A DNA stretch of 64,000 bases, taken from NCBI RefSeq assembly GCF_036711975.1, contig NC_091966.1, positions 20,281,501 to 20,345,500 on the forward strand, written 5' to 3'. Source of the DNA: Onthophagus taurus (taxonomy: Eukaryota; Arthropoda; Insecta; Coleoptera; Scarabaeidae). Below, piece after piece: positions 22,701-32,638 of the stretch (positions are counted from its first letter, which is position 1; each line of letters starts with the position of its first letter). The translations under genes and the position numbers were made by a program. Under the pieces are notes generated by a model, which saw only the letters and a program-made list of their open reading frames with translations, was not told where the DNA came from and searched no databases.

Positions 22701-25587
22701 TATTGATAATTTTATTTATTTTTACAATTTCTTCAATTATGTCAATATTTATTTATTTTACAATTATTCGATTTAAATATTCTGCCATAACACTGTCAAA
22801 CCGAACGATTGCTTCAAAGAATTAAAAAAAAATCCAATATATTTTCGAATACTATTCTATAATTCAAATCATCAGTAGTTTGCATCAGTACTTTGCAAAG
22901 TAGTTAGCTTTTTTGTTATCGCTCTTTTTAAGTCAGTCCACAAATTATAGCTTTTATTATGAGACGCACTCTTTCCATGCCGTTCCAAGTTTCTGAATAA
23001 ATATTGTTTCTGCGGGTCGTTATTATTATTATTATCATTATTATTGACTACTACTTATATCGTACTTATATCATTATTATTATCGTTGTTATTTAAAATT
23101 TGCTAAAAATATTTTATTGAAAATGATCTGTTGAAGTTTTATAACATTATGAACGGAACCCAAGATAATTTCAGTTCACCTGAAATCCGATATAAAGATG
23201 TATTAGGATATATGCCGAAATTAGCTCTCGGCTGATTATGGAATTTGCAATGCATTCAGTCTGAGTAAATTTGTCAATAAGATTTAGAACTTGCCCATGA
23301 GATGAAATGTCCATTTATCGATTTTTTTCAACCGATCCCAGTTTCATACAATATTCTAATATACACTTGGTTTTTTATACATGTTCTATAATTTCTATAA
23401 TTTTAATAATTCTTTTAATAATAATTCTATTCTGAAATTACTCTCAAATTGTCATATGGAGAAGATAGACACTCTTGACAAATGCGGTGTTTATTCTATA
23501 GAATGTTTTTCGTTTAGGCTCTTGTATCCGGTTTTATTTTTCAGTTTCATAGTCGTTTTTCTCGTGCTCATGTCAAGTTTTGTTTCGTGCGTTTCGTTCG
23601 TTTTAAAGTGTTTTAAAATATTTTATCTATACAATTTTATTTATACACTGTGTTTTTAACTTTAATTGTTCACAATAACATACTTCATTATTGATTGATA
23701 TATTTCAATATGTATTCTTTTCATATGTTTTGTTTTAATGACGTCGTGGTTTCTTTTTAACTATTTGACATTAAGTTTATGATTGTAATACTTTTATTAT
23801 GTTTTTCATTATATTTAATTGATCGTAATGTAATTATTTTTACGTAGATTCGGCTGATGATGCGCTAAGCTCGAAACCGGTTCCGAATAAATTGATATTA
23901 AGCATGTAAGAAGTTTTTTTATATAGTTTAAATTTTAAAATGATTATATTTACATAAAAACATGTTTTTCGATTGTAGTAAGGACAGGAATTTCACTCAG
24001 TATCGGAAATAGCTTCATATTTTAATGAAAATGAACATTTAAAAGATTTATTTGCAGAGTTTTTCAAAGTTCTAACATTATTTTTTACTATTCCGTTAAC
24101 ATCTTGTAGTTCTGAAAGAAGCTTTTCAAATTTACGCAGATTAAAACAATTTTTAAAAACAACCATGACGTCGAGTAGGTTAAACGACTGCATTATATTA
24201 AATGCAAACATATTTATTAAACGAAACAGTCAGAGGCGAAACACGTTTCTATTAGAAGATACCTATATTTTTTAAGTTGTCATAGTTAATTTTTATGAAA
24301 ATAATTCTTCCGTTTAATGTTTAATATGTTTAAATAAATGTTTAAAATAAACTTGATTTTTTTTATCAGATTAGAAAATGTTTACCATACGGCACCTATG
24401 TTTAACCACCCATACGTATTTTCAAAAACCGGCGCCTATGCTGCGACGGGTCTAAATATTTAAAATTTTGTATATATTATGCATCTATAACAAATTTAAT
24501 ATCAAAAATTAATCTTTGTCTTTATAAAATATTTGAAACAATTGATTGCCATGGTTACGCATGGCTAGTGCTATTTTTCTATCTCACTTCAATGGGAAAT
24601 TATGAAATTTTAAGGTTAGTATCGGCTGTACCAAATTAAAAAAAAATCCATATTAAAAAGTCTTTAGACTCGTCTCAGCGATTTTTCCATAAACTGTTTT
24701 TAATTGTTTTAAGAAATTTATCCGTTACTTTTGGGATGACTAACGCAAAGCTCCTTATATCTTCATCAATAAGTAAATTGGCAACATCCACGATACTATC
24801 AATAGCATTCGACATTGACGAGACTAATGTGATAATCTCGTTTTAGTCGAAGCGGTTTAAAAAGTCATAAGTTCCTTTCAACAAACTTAATGCAACAAGA
24901 ATAAGGTAAAGTCATTCAAAAAGTTTTTTTATCTTTAGTTTGTGTAGTTCCTGTTATAAATAAAATTGTGCAATAAATTACCTCTCGACGAATAATTGTA
25001 ATTGTTGCCAAACCTTATACATTAAAGAAATCATATTCCCGCTATGTTTTTACTATAAAAAAACAGTAAATGTTTAAACAAAAGTAATTATTTTTAGCTG
25101 CTAAGTATAGAAGATAAATATGATTTAAATTGTTTTTATACAGTGTCTCCCCATCTATCTCACATATATTTTTCTATTTTACATATGATCGATTAATAAT
25201 AATCTAATAATTCTTATTTATAATGGCTAACAATACTGTTATCAGCTCATAACAAAAATCAACAATAAAACTAATACGCATATTCCCGTAATTCAGTACT
25301 AGGAAAATACATCAATGTTGCTCTAAAAGGAAGCCATAACAATGTAAAACCCAAATATATTCATTGTTAAATAGTTTCAAGGATTAATGAACTTTTAATT
25401 GAGGTTTTAATTGAAACGGGTGTTATTTATTGGAATTTACATGAGCTCATGTGCCGATGTAAATCAATATCGATGATATCGATCACGAAATGGATTTAGA
25501 TAAAAATAAAAAAATAATCCTTATTAATAATGAAGGAAAATATTGGTAGTTTGTAACACTTACGTAAGGGTAACCCGGATAACTCAT
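16779..25587 (-). CDS. Annexin, B11-like, with proline-rich tail exon
   Basis: Calcium-dependent phospholipid-binding protein. Four coding exons, all phase 0 with GT-AG borders: 25,564-25,587 (MSYPGYPY), 17,927-18,295 (123 codons rich in Gly, Pro, Tyr and Met), 17,611-17,787 (59 codons) and 16,779-17,549 (256 codons plus stop), giving 446 residues. The tail exon contains repeated YPPMGG, GYPYPGG and PPPHG units, the type of disordered N-terminus seen in long annexins, which usually guides partner binding. The core has GFGTD, GIGTD and NQWGTD calcium motifs and GIGTKD in repeat 4. A 3' splice site 16 bases before the ATG (TTTACAG) implies a 5' noncoding exon upstream. Intron 1 is about 7.3 kb because it holds several transposons. 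Because the tail exon is phase 0, skipping it would yield a short form like the neighbouring gene. Confidence 0.92.
18296..19130. other. Left part of annexin intron 1, no element recognised
   Basis: AT-rich intronic sequence. I see no bounded repeat or coding region between the tail exon and the first transposon remnant in the intron. Confidence 0.4.
19122..20070 (+). mobile_element. Degraded IS630/mariner-like transposon fragment
   Basis: The left end is probably the ACAGGGTCATCCACG sequence near 19,120. The transposase begins at 19,289 with the N-terminal helix-turn-helix region ([21 protein letters not shown]) and decays rapidly: [31 protein letters not shown] (remnant of the first aspartate box) and [14 protein letters not shown] at about 19,950 (second box) are readable across many stops. 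No matching right end was found before the next element at 20,153, so it appears truncated. Confidence 0.7.
20153..22273 (+). mobile_element. IS630/mariner-like transposon with about 370-bp TIRs, inactive
   Basis: Very long inverted repeats start CAGTGCTAGCGTAAAGTAAC at both ends, followed by a C or G run, and extend about 370 bases (20,153-20,525 and 21,895-22,273). TA flanks both sides. The arms contain a second terminus-like motif, ACTGGGTGTTCCATTTAAA, about 190 bases in from the right end, as if one family had been built from another. The element sits in intron 1 of the long annexin, antisense to it. Confidence 0.88.
20785..21680 (+). pseudogene. Transposase of the element at 20.2-22.3 kb
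   Basis: DDE transposase of the IS630/mariner type. The first 108 codons from 20,785 are intact and hold the helix-turn-helix ([36 protein letters not shown]). After a deletion comes [19 protein letters not shown] (about 21,113), in which the first catalytic aspartate survives, then [19 protein letters not shown], then the second box at 21,385-21,480, where the usual QDGAPPHY reads [20 protein letters not shown], so the catalytic aspartate is replaced. The terminal [10 protein letters not shown] segment and [19 protein letters not shown] follow in a shifted frame. Dead copy. Confidence 0.85.
22330..22673. repeat. Single arm of a foldback MITE family
   Basis: The right end (reverse complement CAGGGTGTCCCAATTTCGATG, followed by TA) and interior (TTTCTCGAAAAACGAGAT, CGAAAACAAAAGAC) match the arm sequence of the complete element at 40,304-41,398. 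The partner arm is missing. Confidence 0.6.
22674..23840. other. Intronic sequence without recognised gene
   Basis: AT-rich, with a short ATT/ATC trinucleotide run at about 23,025-23,090. A 92-codon plus-strand frame at 23,381-23,659 is very rich in Phe, Asn and Val and looks like chance translation of AT-rich DNA. Confidence 0.35.
23848..23888 (+). ncRNA. Possible type I hammerhead ribozyme motif
   Basis: The segment reads as helix I strand ATTCGG, core CTGATGA, an extra T, helix II GCGC-TAA-GCTC (one C-T mismatch), core GAA, a minimal helix III ACCGGT, H17 = T, then helix I strand CCGAAT. This is the order expected of a type I hammerhead of the kind described in Penelope-like retroelements. 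The extra base after the CTGATGA box and the mismatch are departures from consensus, so activity is uncertain. Confidence 0.4.
23990..24274 (+). pseudogene. hAT transposase C-terminal dimerisation domain, remnant
   Basis: A plus-strand frame reads [40 protein letters not shown] and [19 protein letters not shown]. The SERSFS...LKxxLKTTM...RLN pattern is the hallmark of the hAT family dimerisation domain at the end of the transposase. It is followed by a few residues and a stop. The upstream catalytic part is missing, and no terminal repeats or 8-bp duplication were found. Confidence 0.75.
24275..25557. other. Annexin intron 1, right part
   Basis: Mostly unassigned. Bases 24,660-24,740 match one arm of the MITE at 427-745 (GACTCGTCTCAGCGATTTTT, CCGTTACTTTTGGGA). 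Short palindromes such as CATGAGCTCATG occur near 25,440. Confidence 0.45.
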
Positions 25588-25603
25588 CGTTGTTGGGGAA
25601 AAC

Positions 25604-26790
25604 CTGTAAACAACAAAATTAGAGTAAATAACGTTAAGGAAGTAGGAAAAGTCGTGTTACGTTGAGGTTATCGTCCTCAAAAATTCCTTGAACTTGTTAT
25701 ATGAATGTATTATTAATATATTATCAAAATAAGTAATCAACAATATATAAAGCTGAAATCCTTAACATTATTAAAAATTTTCGTTGATAACTTTTAGTAA
25801 TAAAGCGATTATAATAAAGAAATTTATCAATAAAGTCTTTTTGGTATGTTGAGATTTAATTAGAAACTTACGTAAAGTTTTGTTATTACAAAAATGACAA
25901 GGAAAGTGATTACTTTTATTACCTAGACAACACTTTACTGAATACTGTAAGCAACTAAAACGACTAAAACGGTTTGGGTTTGGTTCAACTTCAACCGGCT
26001 GATCGGCTGATGTATTTCCCCAACATGTGACTGAACCTGCGCAATTCAATCCATCGAAATTAGCGCCGCATTTTAGAACTATATCTTTGAATGACCAAAA
26101 ACAACATTCGTTGTCAAATCCACATAATATTGTAATCTTTAGGAATTATGGATAAGATAATCAAAATCATATACTTAATAAATTATAAACACTTTTGTAC
26201 ACACCTTAAAAACGGAATTTAAACAATACCGTTACACTCGTTGTTCTTTCCAAATGTAGCAATAAAAACCTAGAAATTAAATTTAGTTTTGAACGTGTAT
26301 ACTGTTTAGAATACAATAACCTTGACGCGAGAGTTCGAAACTTTTACCACGTGATAACAAGAATTAAATGCGTAATACTAGATTTGTACCGGTTTGTTTT
26401 AATGACTATGTATATTGATTGTGAGTTCTCAATACCATTTGGATTCCCAAAAAGTCTAATTTAAACTTTTTATTTAGACTGGTTATAAAAACCGCTAATA
26501 CAATCAGTGATAGGCAAATGATGAAAAAAGTGATGGGTAAATACCCGGCGGGTAGGTATTTCTAAAATGGGTATTTATCCGAGTATTTACACCGGCCCAG
26601 GGTAAATACCCAAACAGTGGGTATAAAAGTGATACCAGTAAACATATATCAGATTCCAAAAAAAATGAAGAGGAAGATGATGAGGACGTTGAAGACGAGG
26701 AATTGTCAACATTCAAAGACGTATTATCAACGAATTCAACGTTGTAGAATCAACATTCAAACGAATCTGTCGTAATTTAGATTAGATCAA
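25604..26790. other. 5' region of the long annexin gene
   Basis: This region should contain the noncoding first exon and promoter of the annexin at 16.8-25.6 kb. I cannot place them securely. A minus-strand stretch at about 25,960-26,050 (CATCAGCCGATCAGCCGG) shares the motif TCAGCCGG with the region upstream of the short paralogue near 7,960, which may mark related promoters. Bases 26,525-26,640 contain repeated GGGTAWATACCC-like palindromic units. Confidence 0.35.
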
Positions 26791-26799
26791 GTTATTATG

Positions 26800-27262
26800 A
26801 TTATTATCATCAAGCAGCCCTCTGCGTCCATTGTTGGACGTCTCTCCTATTCTGTTCCATTCGATTCTATTCTGTGCTGTCTAAAATAGTCTGAATCCAA
26901 TTGTTGGTCATTCTTTTGACGTCTATTTAGTCTGTTCGCTCGCGGTCTCCATTTAGCAACCGTTTTGTCCACTGCTCATTCTTCATTCGCGCGACATGAC
27001 CCGCCCAGTTCCACTTAAGCTATATTATATATATCGCTATATTATATATACTATATAGCTATTATACATAGCTGTCAACCCTCTCAATCTCATTATCCCC
27101 AATATTGATGTTAGAGTTGGGAACAAGATTTGTCATAAATTTTGATTTCTCCACGTTGATATTTAGCCCGACTCTTGCACACACCTTCTTTAAGTCGTTC
27201 AGCATTAGTTTAATCTCTCCAAGGCTATCCGATATAAGAACTATATCGTCCGCGTAGCGCAA
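26800..27262 (-). pseudogene. RTE/BovB-type LINE remnant
   Basis: The minus strand encodes the reverse transcriptase core MRYADDIVLISDSLGEIKLM (catalytic ADD) at 27,062-27,262 and, after a gap, the C-terminal hallmark LKWNWAGHVARMKNEQWTKR at about 26,935-27,005, followed by a Trp/Arg-rich tail to about 26,800. This order is that of RTE-clade elements. The segment between is deleted and stops interrupt the tail. Confidence 0.75.
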
Positions 27263-27317
27263 ATTACTTAAGCATTTGCAATCAATGTTTATACCTTTTT
27301 GGGTGCAAACCAGTTGT

Positions 27318-27614
27318 TTAAATGCACTCTTGCGTGACTCTCATAACGAAGCCAAGCATGCGCAAAGCCTTAGCAACAGCTCCATCAACGTGGCCCTCAA
27401 ACGTTAGTTTGACATCAAATGTGACGCCCAAATCCCTGATCTGAGTCACTCTAGGTATGGTATCATCACCTAGGCTATAATCGTATCTGATCGTGCCTGC
27501 CTTCCTTGTAAAAGAAATAACATTACATTTTTCAGGGTTCAGTGTCAAGAAATTTGAGCTGCAATAAGCAGGTGAAGAAACTCGTGTAAAAATTTTTAAA
27601 TCGTCAGCATACAT
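27318..27614 (-). pseudogene. LINE reverse transcriptase fragment, second element
   Basis: A 98-codon minus-strand frame starts MYADDLKIFTRVSSP (RT catalytic box), then NFLTLNPEKCNVISFTRK and TQIRDLGVTFDVKLTFEGHV, the thumb region of Jockey-group LINE polymerases. It is separate in sequence from the RTE fragment just to the left and from the plus-strand fragments to the right. Confidence 0.7.
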
Positions 27615-27739
27615 TAAGCAATGAGAGTGTTTAATTATTGAAAAAATATCATTGATATAAATATTAAATAGAAGTTAATAGAAATTTTGACATACAATCG
27701 AAGTGAGAGACCTCTTCAAGGAAAAACGTTGCATGAGAC

Positions 27740-28520
27740 GGCGATGGCAGCAGTTGCGTGATCCAGCAGACAAAATCACCCTTAACAACAAATCAAGAAA
27801 TTCGAACATTGAAAGAAGAATCAATTCCAATTTATCTCAAAGACCTAACAGTTGACAAGGACAAATCCGCCGCATTAAAAACACTTCCACAGTAAAAATC
27901 ATCAGCTATGCAAAAATCAGAAGCATTTGCCAACCATCGAGCAGATATCAGACCATATTCAGACCACATGATGAAGTATCACCATATGCATGGCCACATC
28001 TTTCTGCGAGTATTAATACAGACAATAAGAGCATAGACTTAGATATAATCTTATCACAGACAAAGTATTCAAATAACTTCTAAAATCAATCATAATTAGA
28101 CGACAACTGATTCTGTCGATTCCATAATCGATCAGGTTCACAAGATTACAGATCAGATCAAAAAAACCTTAGAAAACAAGCTTTACTGTTGATTTTCGGA
28201 ATATACAAATTTCAAAGACATCAGTGCAGGTGCTCCATAGGGTAACGTTTTGGAACAATCCTTATACCTGCTTTACATACGTGTCTTTCCCTAACACTAC
28301 GACGTATTAGCAACATTCACCGATGATACGACAATACTTGGTACTGGATTAGCAGTACAGGAACAAACTAGTAAGTTGCAGAATTTCACGTGTTGTAAAA
28401 TGGACGAAACGTCTCTAGTGCACGTAAATGGCGTTATAGTAGAAGACCACCTTCATCGACACACCAAAGTGAATATTCAACAGCTACTTGACAACACTAA
28501 CCTTTATTTTTAGAAGCATT
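27740..28520 (+). pseudogene. Jockey-group LINE ORF2 fragment
   Basis: Plus-strand translation, with many stops, contains RRWQQLRDPADKITLNNKSR, DEVSPYAWPH-like sequence and an RT stretch at about 28,215-28,400: FQRHQCRCSIG / GNVLEQSLYLLYIRVFP and ATFTDDTTILGTGLAVQEQT. TFTDDT corresponds to the FADDT catalytic box. The copy is old. Confidence 0.6.
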
Positions 28521-28989
28521 GCGAGTGCAATAGCTTCTCATATTAGCTTGTAAAAAACCATTTTGATTGAAAAACTTGCATAAGAATGAGATGTAAGTTA
28601 GTTGGTTTTGTAAGTTTTAATGCATCGCATCATATTGGTGGCAAAAAGATTTTGTCATCAGGAATATTAAAAATTAACCATAGAAGTGATATGATCAACA
28701 AGCATAAGATCATTATTATAAGTAAAGTGAGGTATTAAGATATCTAGCAGACCTACAAACTGCCTAAATCTAGAGACCCCTTACCAAATGTAACCTTGTA
28801 AAAACCTTTGCGGTGTGATTGCAAGTTTATTTTACCACCCTATCCGTTTGCTTCTGGTGCTTGGTGAGGTATTCGAAAAAAAATGCAGCAAGTTAAACTC
28901 CATCCTTATCTGAAAAATGTAATACCAAATTATCATTCTGACTTTGGAGAAGACCACGAAACTATTGAAAAGGTTATATAAATCGTCAA

Positions 28990-29560
28990 AACAGTGAGAC
29001 AAGTATTCAAGAAGAAAGCTACTGCGGCTTTCTGTTTGCTTTCGATAAAGTCTAGCATTATGATTTATTCACTAAACTTAAAAAGCAACTACCTCACCAA
29101 TACTGTTCCCTACCGCGATAATTTTTGGAAGAGAGGTTCTTCTTTGTCTGACAGGAAGGTTAACCCAAACTTTTACCCATACAAGCTAAAGTCCCACAGG
29201 GCAGCGTGTTGGCGTTTCAGCGTTCCGACATTATACCTTATATGTATACTGCAGACATACCAAGCAAAATTTACACCATCACAGCCATTACGTTGACGAT
29301 ACTGTTATCGTGACTTCACATAGGGATCCCCAAACTGCTTCTTACCATCTTTAAAAGCACTTACTCAAACTGGGTGAATGGATTAAACGAGGGATGTGTC
29401 CACAAGTAAAACTAGACAATGTTCCTCTCCCAATTCAAACTAATTACTCTTTTCATTTAGACAACCATTTAACATGAGGAAAACACAATTGGACCAAGAC
29501 GGTTGAATTGGGACTCGTATATAGAAAAATGTATTGGTATGATAAGATAAATTGTTTCTG
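28990..29560 (+). pseudogene. Jockey-group LINE reverse transcriptase fragment
   Basis: Broken plus-strand frames include AFDKV-x-HYDLFTKLKKQLPH, VPQGSVLAF-like sequence near 29,195 and MYTADIPSKIYTITAI, followed by DDTVIVTSHRDPQTAS at about 29,300. These are the palm motifs of a Jockey-type polymerase. It may be part of the same insertion as the fragment starting at 29,723, but there is a gap and the frames do not join. Confidence 0.6.
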
Positions 29561-29722
29561 GATCACTCCATCCTGAATCCTGTGTCTGTTTTGTTAGTTG
29601 TCCAATAGAAAGAAACGCATAAGAAGTTATTCCTGGTCTAACATTTAGCAATGTTATTCAAGAATACTCTAAATTGATATAGTTAATTTCATTCATTCTT
29701 TATCTAGCTGTGTATTGCAAAG

Positions 29723-31150
29723 TTGGATGGACTAATCCGCCTAACTATGCAAGGTGAAGAAATTTCTTTCTCAAAAGAAGTCAAATATCTAGGAGTAATC
29801 CTAGACAAAATCCTCTCATGCAATGGACATTTGGAGAGAGTTTTACACAAAACTAGACTGTCCTTGTGGACTTGTTGTAGTCTTTGTGTAAAAAAATCGG
29901 GTCTTACCCATGAAAGACTGCACCTGACTGTGGTTAGATCACATATGGAGCAGCAACCTGGTATAGGAAGACTGCAGTTATCAGTAAACTTTTACGAATT
30001 CAACGTGTAGCTGGATTGGCAATCTCTAGTGTGATAAGCACAACGCCAACTCTAGCAATGGATGTTCTGCTTGGCCTATCTCCTTTGCATTTGCATATAG
30101 AGAAAGTGGCTAGAACTAGCATTTACAGATTATAGTAATATGCTCCAAACTGTTGCGACAAGTCCTACCAAGGAGCTGTGAAAGACATTATAAGCACTGT
30201 GTTATCAATGCCGTCAGATTTGGCGGGATCACTATCAGTGACTAACGCTCGACACCAGATTGTATTGCCTGGACGGTAGTCCAGGCAATACAATCTGCAT
30301 GTTCACAGATGGTATTTGATAGATGTATTTGGTATTTGACAGATGATATTTGCATGTTCACAGATGGATCAAAAACATACATATTAAGCAAGCTTACAGC
30401 ATGGGTACGTCCTGTACTGTATTCCAGGCGGATGTATTTGCTATTGAAATGGGTGCTAAAATCCTTCTTGAGAGAGGGGTAAAAAACATGACAGTACGAT
30501 TTTTCTCAGACAGTCAAGCCGGTGTCGGTTCTGGTTAATGACTGTAAAAGAACATTAAACACACTGAGTTGTGATAACGAAGTTTCTCTGATCTGGGTCC
30601 CAGGTCGCTCTGGGGTTGCTGGCAATGAAGCGGCAGATGAGCTATCACGAGAGGATAGCGTTAAAGCGTTTGTGGGGCCAGAACCAGCAGTTGATGTATC
30701 ATATGCTATGGCCAAACATAGGATTGGACTAGTTGTGGGCTGAAGAGAGACCTCGCCTACTGTGGACCAGTTCTCCTGGAATGAGACATGCTAAGGTGTT
30801 TATTAACATCGGCACTGTCAAACCCGGGAATATTTTAGGACTTGCTCGTAGCAACACTCAAGTTCTAATGGGCGTCTTTACTGCCGATTAAAAATGCAGC
30901 TCAACTTGTTGGGTCTAGCTGACGATGTTGAATGTCGGCTATGTGCGGAGGACGAGGAGACGGTTGAGCAAGTTTTATGCTACTAGCCTGCTGTTAATCG
31001 TATCAGATTCTCGATTTACGGGTCGCATTTTATCTCCCTAAAGGATCTGAATGATTTTTCACCGAGCAAGGTATTAAGGTTCGTTAAGAACATTTTACTG
31101 CACTATGAAATTTGATAACGTTATTTATCGGGGTACAATAGATCCCTGTA
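29723..31150 (+). pseudogene. LINE ORF2 3' half with RNase H domain
   Basis: The polymerase thumb (EVKYLGVILDKILSCNGHLE) opens at 29,723. An RNase H domain follows: FTDGSK at about 30,358, SMGTSCTVFQADVFAIEMGA at 30,400, MTVRFFSDSQAG at 30,490 and VSLIWVPGRSGVAGNEAADE at 30,580. A CCHC-like tail (CRLCAEDEETVEQVLC) lies near 30,940-30,990. RNase H after the RT points to the I/Jockey group. Around 30,275-30,360 an inverted CCAGGCAATACAATCTG pair and repeated TTTGACAGATG units show local rearrangement. Stops and shifts make it inactive. Confidence 0.75.
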
Positions 31151-31626
31151 TAGGGTCGCGGTGTACGGTTGGTTGGTCCGCCTACCCGATATGTAATCTA
31201 AGTAATGTAATGTAATATCTACTGCACTTCTGTATGTTCAAAATTTTTCTTATTGTATTCCTGTTATCGGTATTACCAAACCTGAGAATGACCAAACCTT
31301 TGTTACCTTTTTGTATGTTGACGCTTTAGTAACTTATGAAGCACATACATACAAAGAAATTGTATAACTAGAAGCACATATAAAAGTTGAAGCCAGCATT
31401 CGATGTGTTTTGTTTACGTTTTCACTCAGTCCAGATCGGACCGTCAGGCCGACGATCACCGAGTATTCCCGAACAGTCCAATCTTTTCTATGATTTCTTT
31501 GAAAATAAATTTACCTGATTAATGTTTATCCATGTTTACCGAACCCTAATAAAAGAACAACTCTCTCCTAAGTAAACAAGGCTTGTGTGCACATTTGTGT
31601 TTTGACTTTGGCGAAGTTAACATTTT
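31151..31626. other. LINE 3' end and unassigned sequence
   Basis: The first part (GGTCGCGGTGTACGGTTGG onwards) looks like a LINE 3' untranslated region. The remainder holds no recognised gene. Confidence 0.35.
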
Positions 31627-31790
31627 AGTAATACCGTATTTTTCGGGCTATAAGACGCACATTTTTACATAGAAAAATGGACTCAAATGTTGGGTGCGTT
31701 TTATGACCGGAGGTAACATTGAAATATTTTTTTCAATAAATTCTCTCTTAATTTGAGGTGTGTCTTATTGTAAATATACCGTATTTTTTT
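31627..31790. repeat. Short palindromic repeat with TACCGTATTTTT ends
   Basis: TACCGTATTTTTCGGGCTAT starts the unit and ACCGTATTTTTTT ends it in the same orientation. Inside, ATAAGACGCAC pairs with GTGCGTTTTAT and again with GTGTCTTAT. The starting motif resembles a repeat I have seen in many animal genomes, but I cannot name the family. Confidence 0.4.
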
Positions 31791-31862
31791 TAAAAAGATT
31801 TCAGTTTTCCTAAAGATAGAAAAAAAAATTATTTGTCACAAAACCATTTAGAGATTTTTTAG

Positions 31863-31984
31863 TGCAGTTAGGTGACGCGGTAGGTATTCTACAATTCGAA
31901 CAAGAATATAAAAAACTATTAGAACATACCGGCAGTAAAGGGGCAGAATCTAGAAATGCAATTGCATTGATTAGATCATATTAA
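31863..31984 (+). CDS. Candidate terminal exon of an unrecognised host gene
   Basis: A TTTTTTAG acceptor is followed by 39 clean codons (from Gln-Leu-Gly-Asp, including VGILQFEQEYKKLLEHTG and ending ALIRSY) and a TAA stop. AATAAA occurs about 35 bases past the stop, so the layout is that of a last exon with a poly(A) signal. The peptide does not resemble the transposon proteins nearby. I do not recognise the family and found no convincing upstream exon in the window, so the rest of the gene may be far to the left or lost. Confidence 0.35.
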
Positions 31985-32638
31985 TATTTAACGTCCGTAT
32001 CCAGCCAAGTAAAATAAATAAAACAAATTTTAAATTATTTTTGTTAATATCAATCATTTCTAGGAATGCGTATTTTTCCAAAATGTTTTATCTCCATAAA
32101 CAAAGCAACACAATGTAAATGATGTAAACCAACGAGTTACTACCTCCAAAATCATTATAAGTCTGATTGAATGTGATCTGATGAACCATGAAGTCCTCAT
32201 TTTGTAGGTATACAAAGTTACATCATGTTTTTAAAGTGTCTATATAGCAAATACTATTGTTATAAATACATGATTAACATTGTGGTAATTCATACTTTGC
32301 GAAGAAGTTGCTGCAATATTTAAAAACGGTTGAAATAGATCAAATTTAAATAATTTTAAGCTGAGACAATTTTTGTTTGTCACAACTAAAACCACACTAT
32401 ATCTTTTGTAACTTCCAAATTTGCACATTTAGTGTTTAATGTTTGGATAGGTATTTGGACAAAGAAGTGAAATTTTGTTAAAATAATTCTATAGATTCCA
32501 TACCTTTATTGTCATAGTCTCATGAATCATTTAAAATACACAACTTATAGAAAATAAAGCACTTTCAACTATGCAATGATTAAAAAATGTTGAGTCATTT
32601 TATATTAATAATAATAATAATACCCTGGGTGATGTAAT
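31985..32638. other. Intergenic, with poly(A) signal of annexin B9-like gene
   Basis: The AATAAA hexamer on the minus strand at 32,505-32,510 lies about 130 bases past the annexin stop. An (ATA)n run is present at about 32,610-32,622. No other feature is visible. Confidence 0.45.

Noticed and set aside
23381..23659. 92-codon frame rich in Phe, Asn and Val
   Set aside because: Composition is that expected of AT-rich noncoding DNA and there is no splice or domain context.
26504..26716. Poly-serine 70-codon minus-strand frame
   Set aside because: It reads backwards through an acidic GAAGAGGAAGATGATGAGG-type run and repeated GGGTATTT units; low complexity, no gene evidence.
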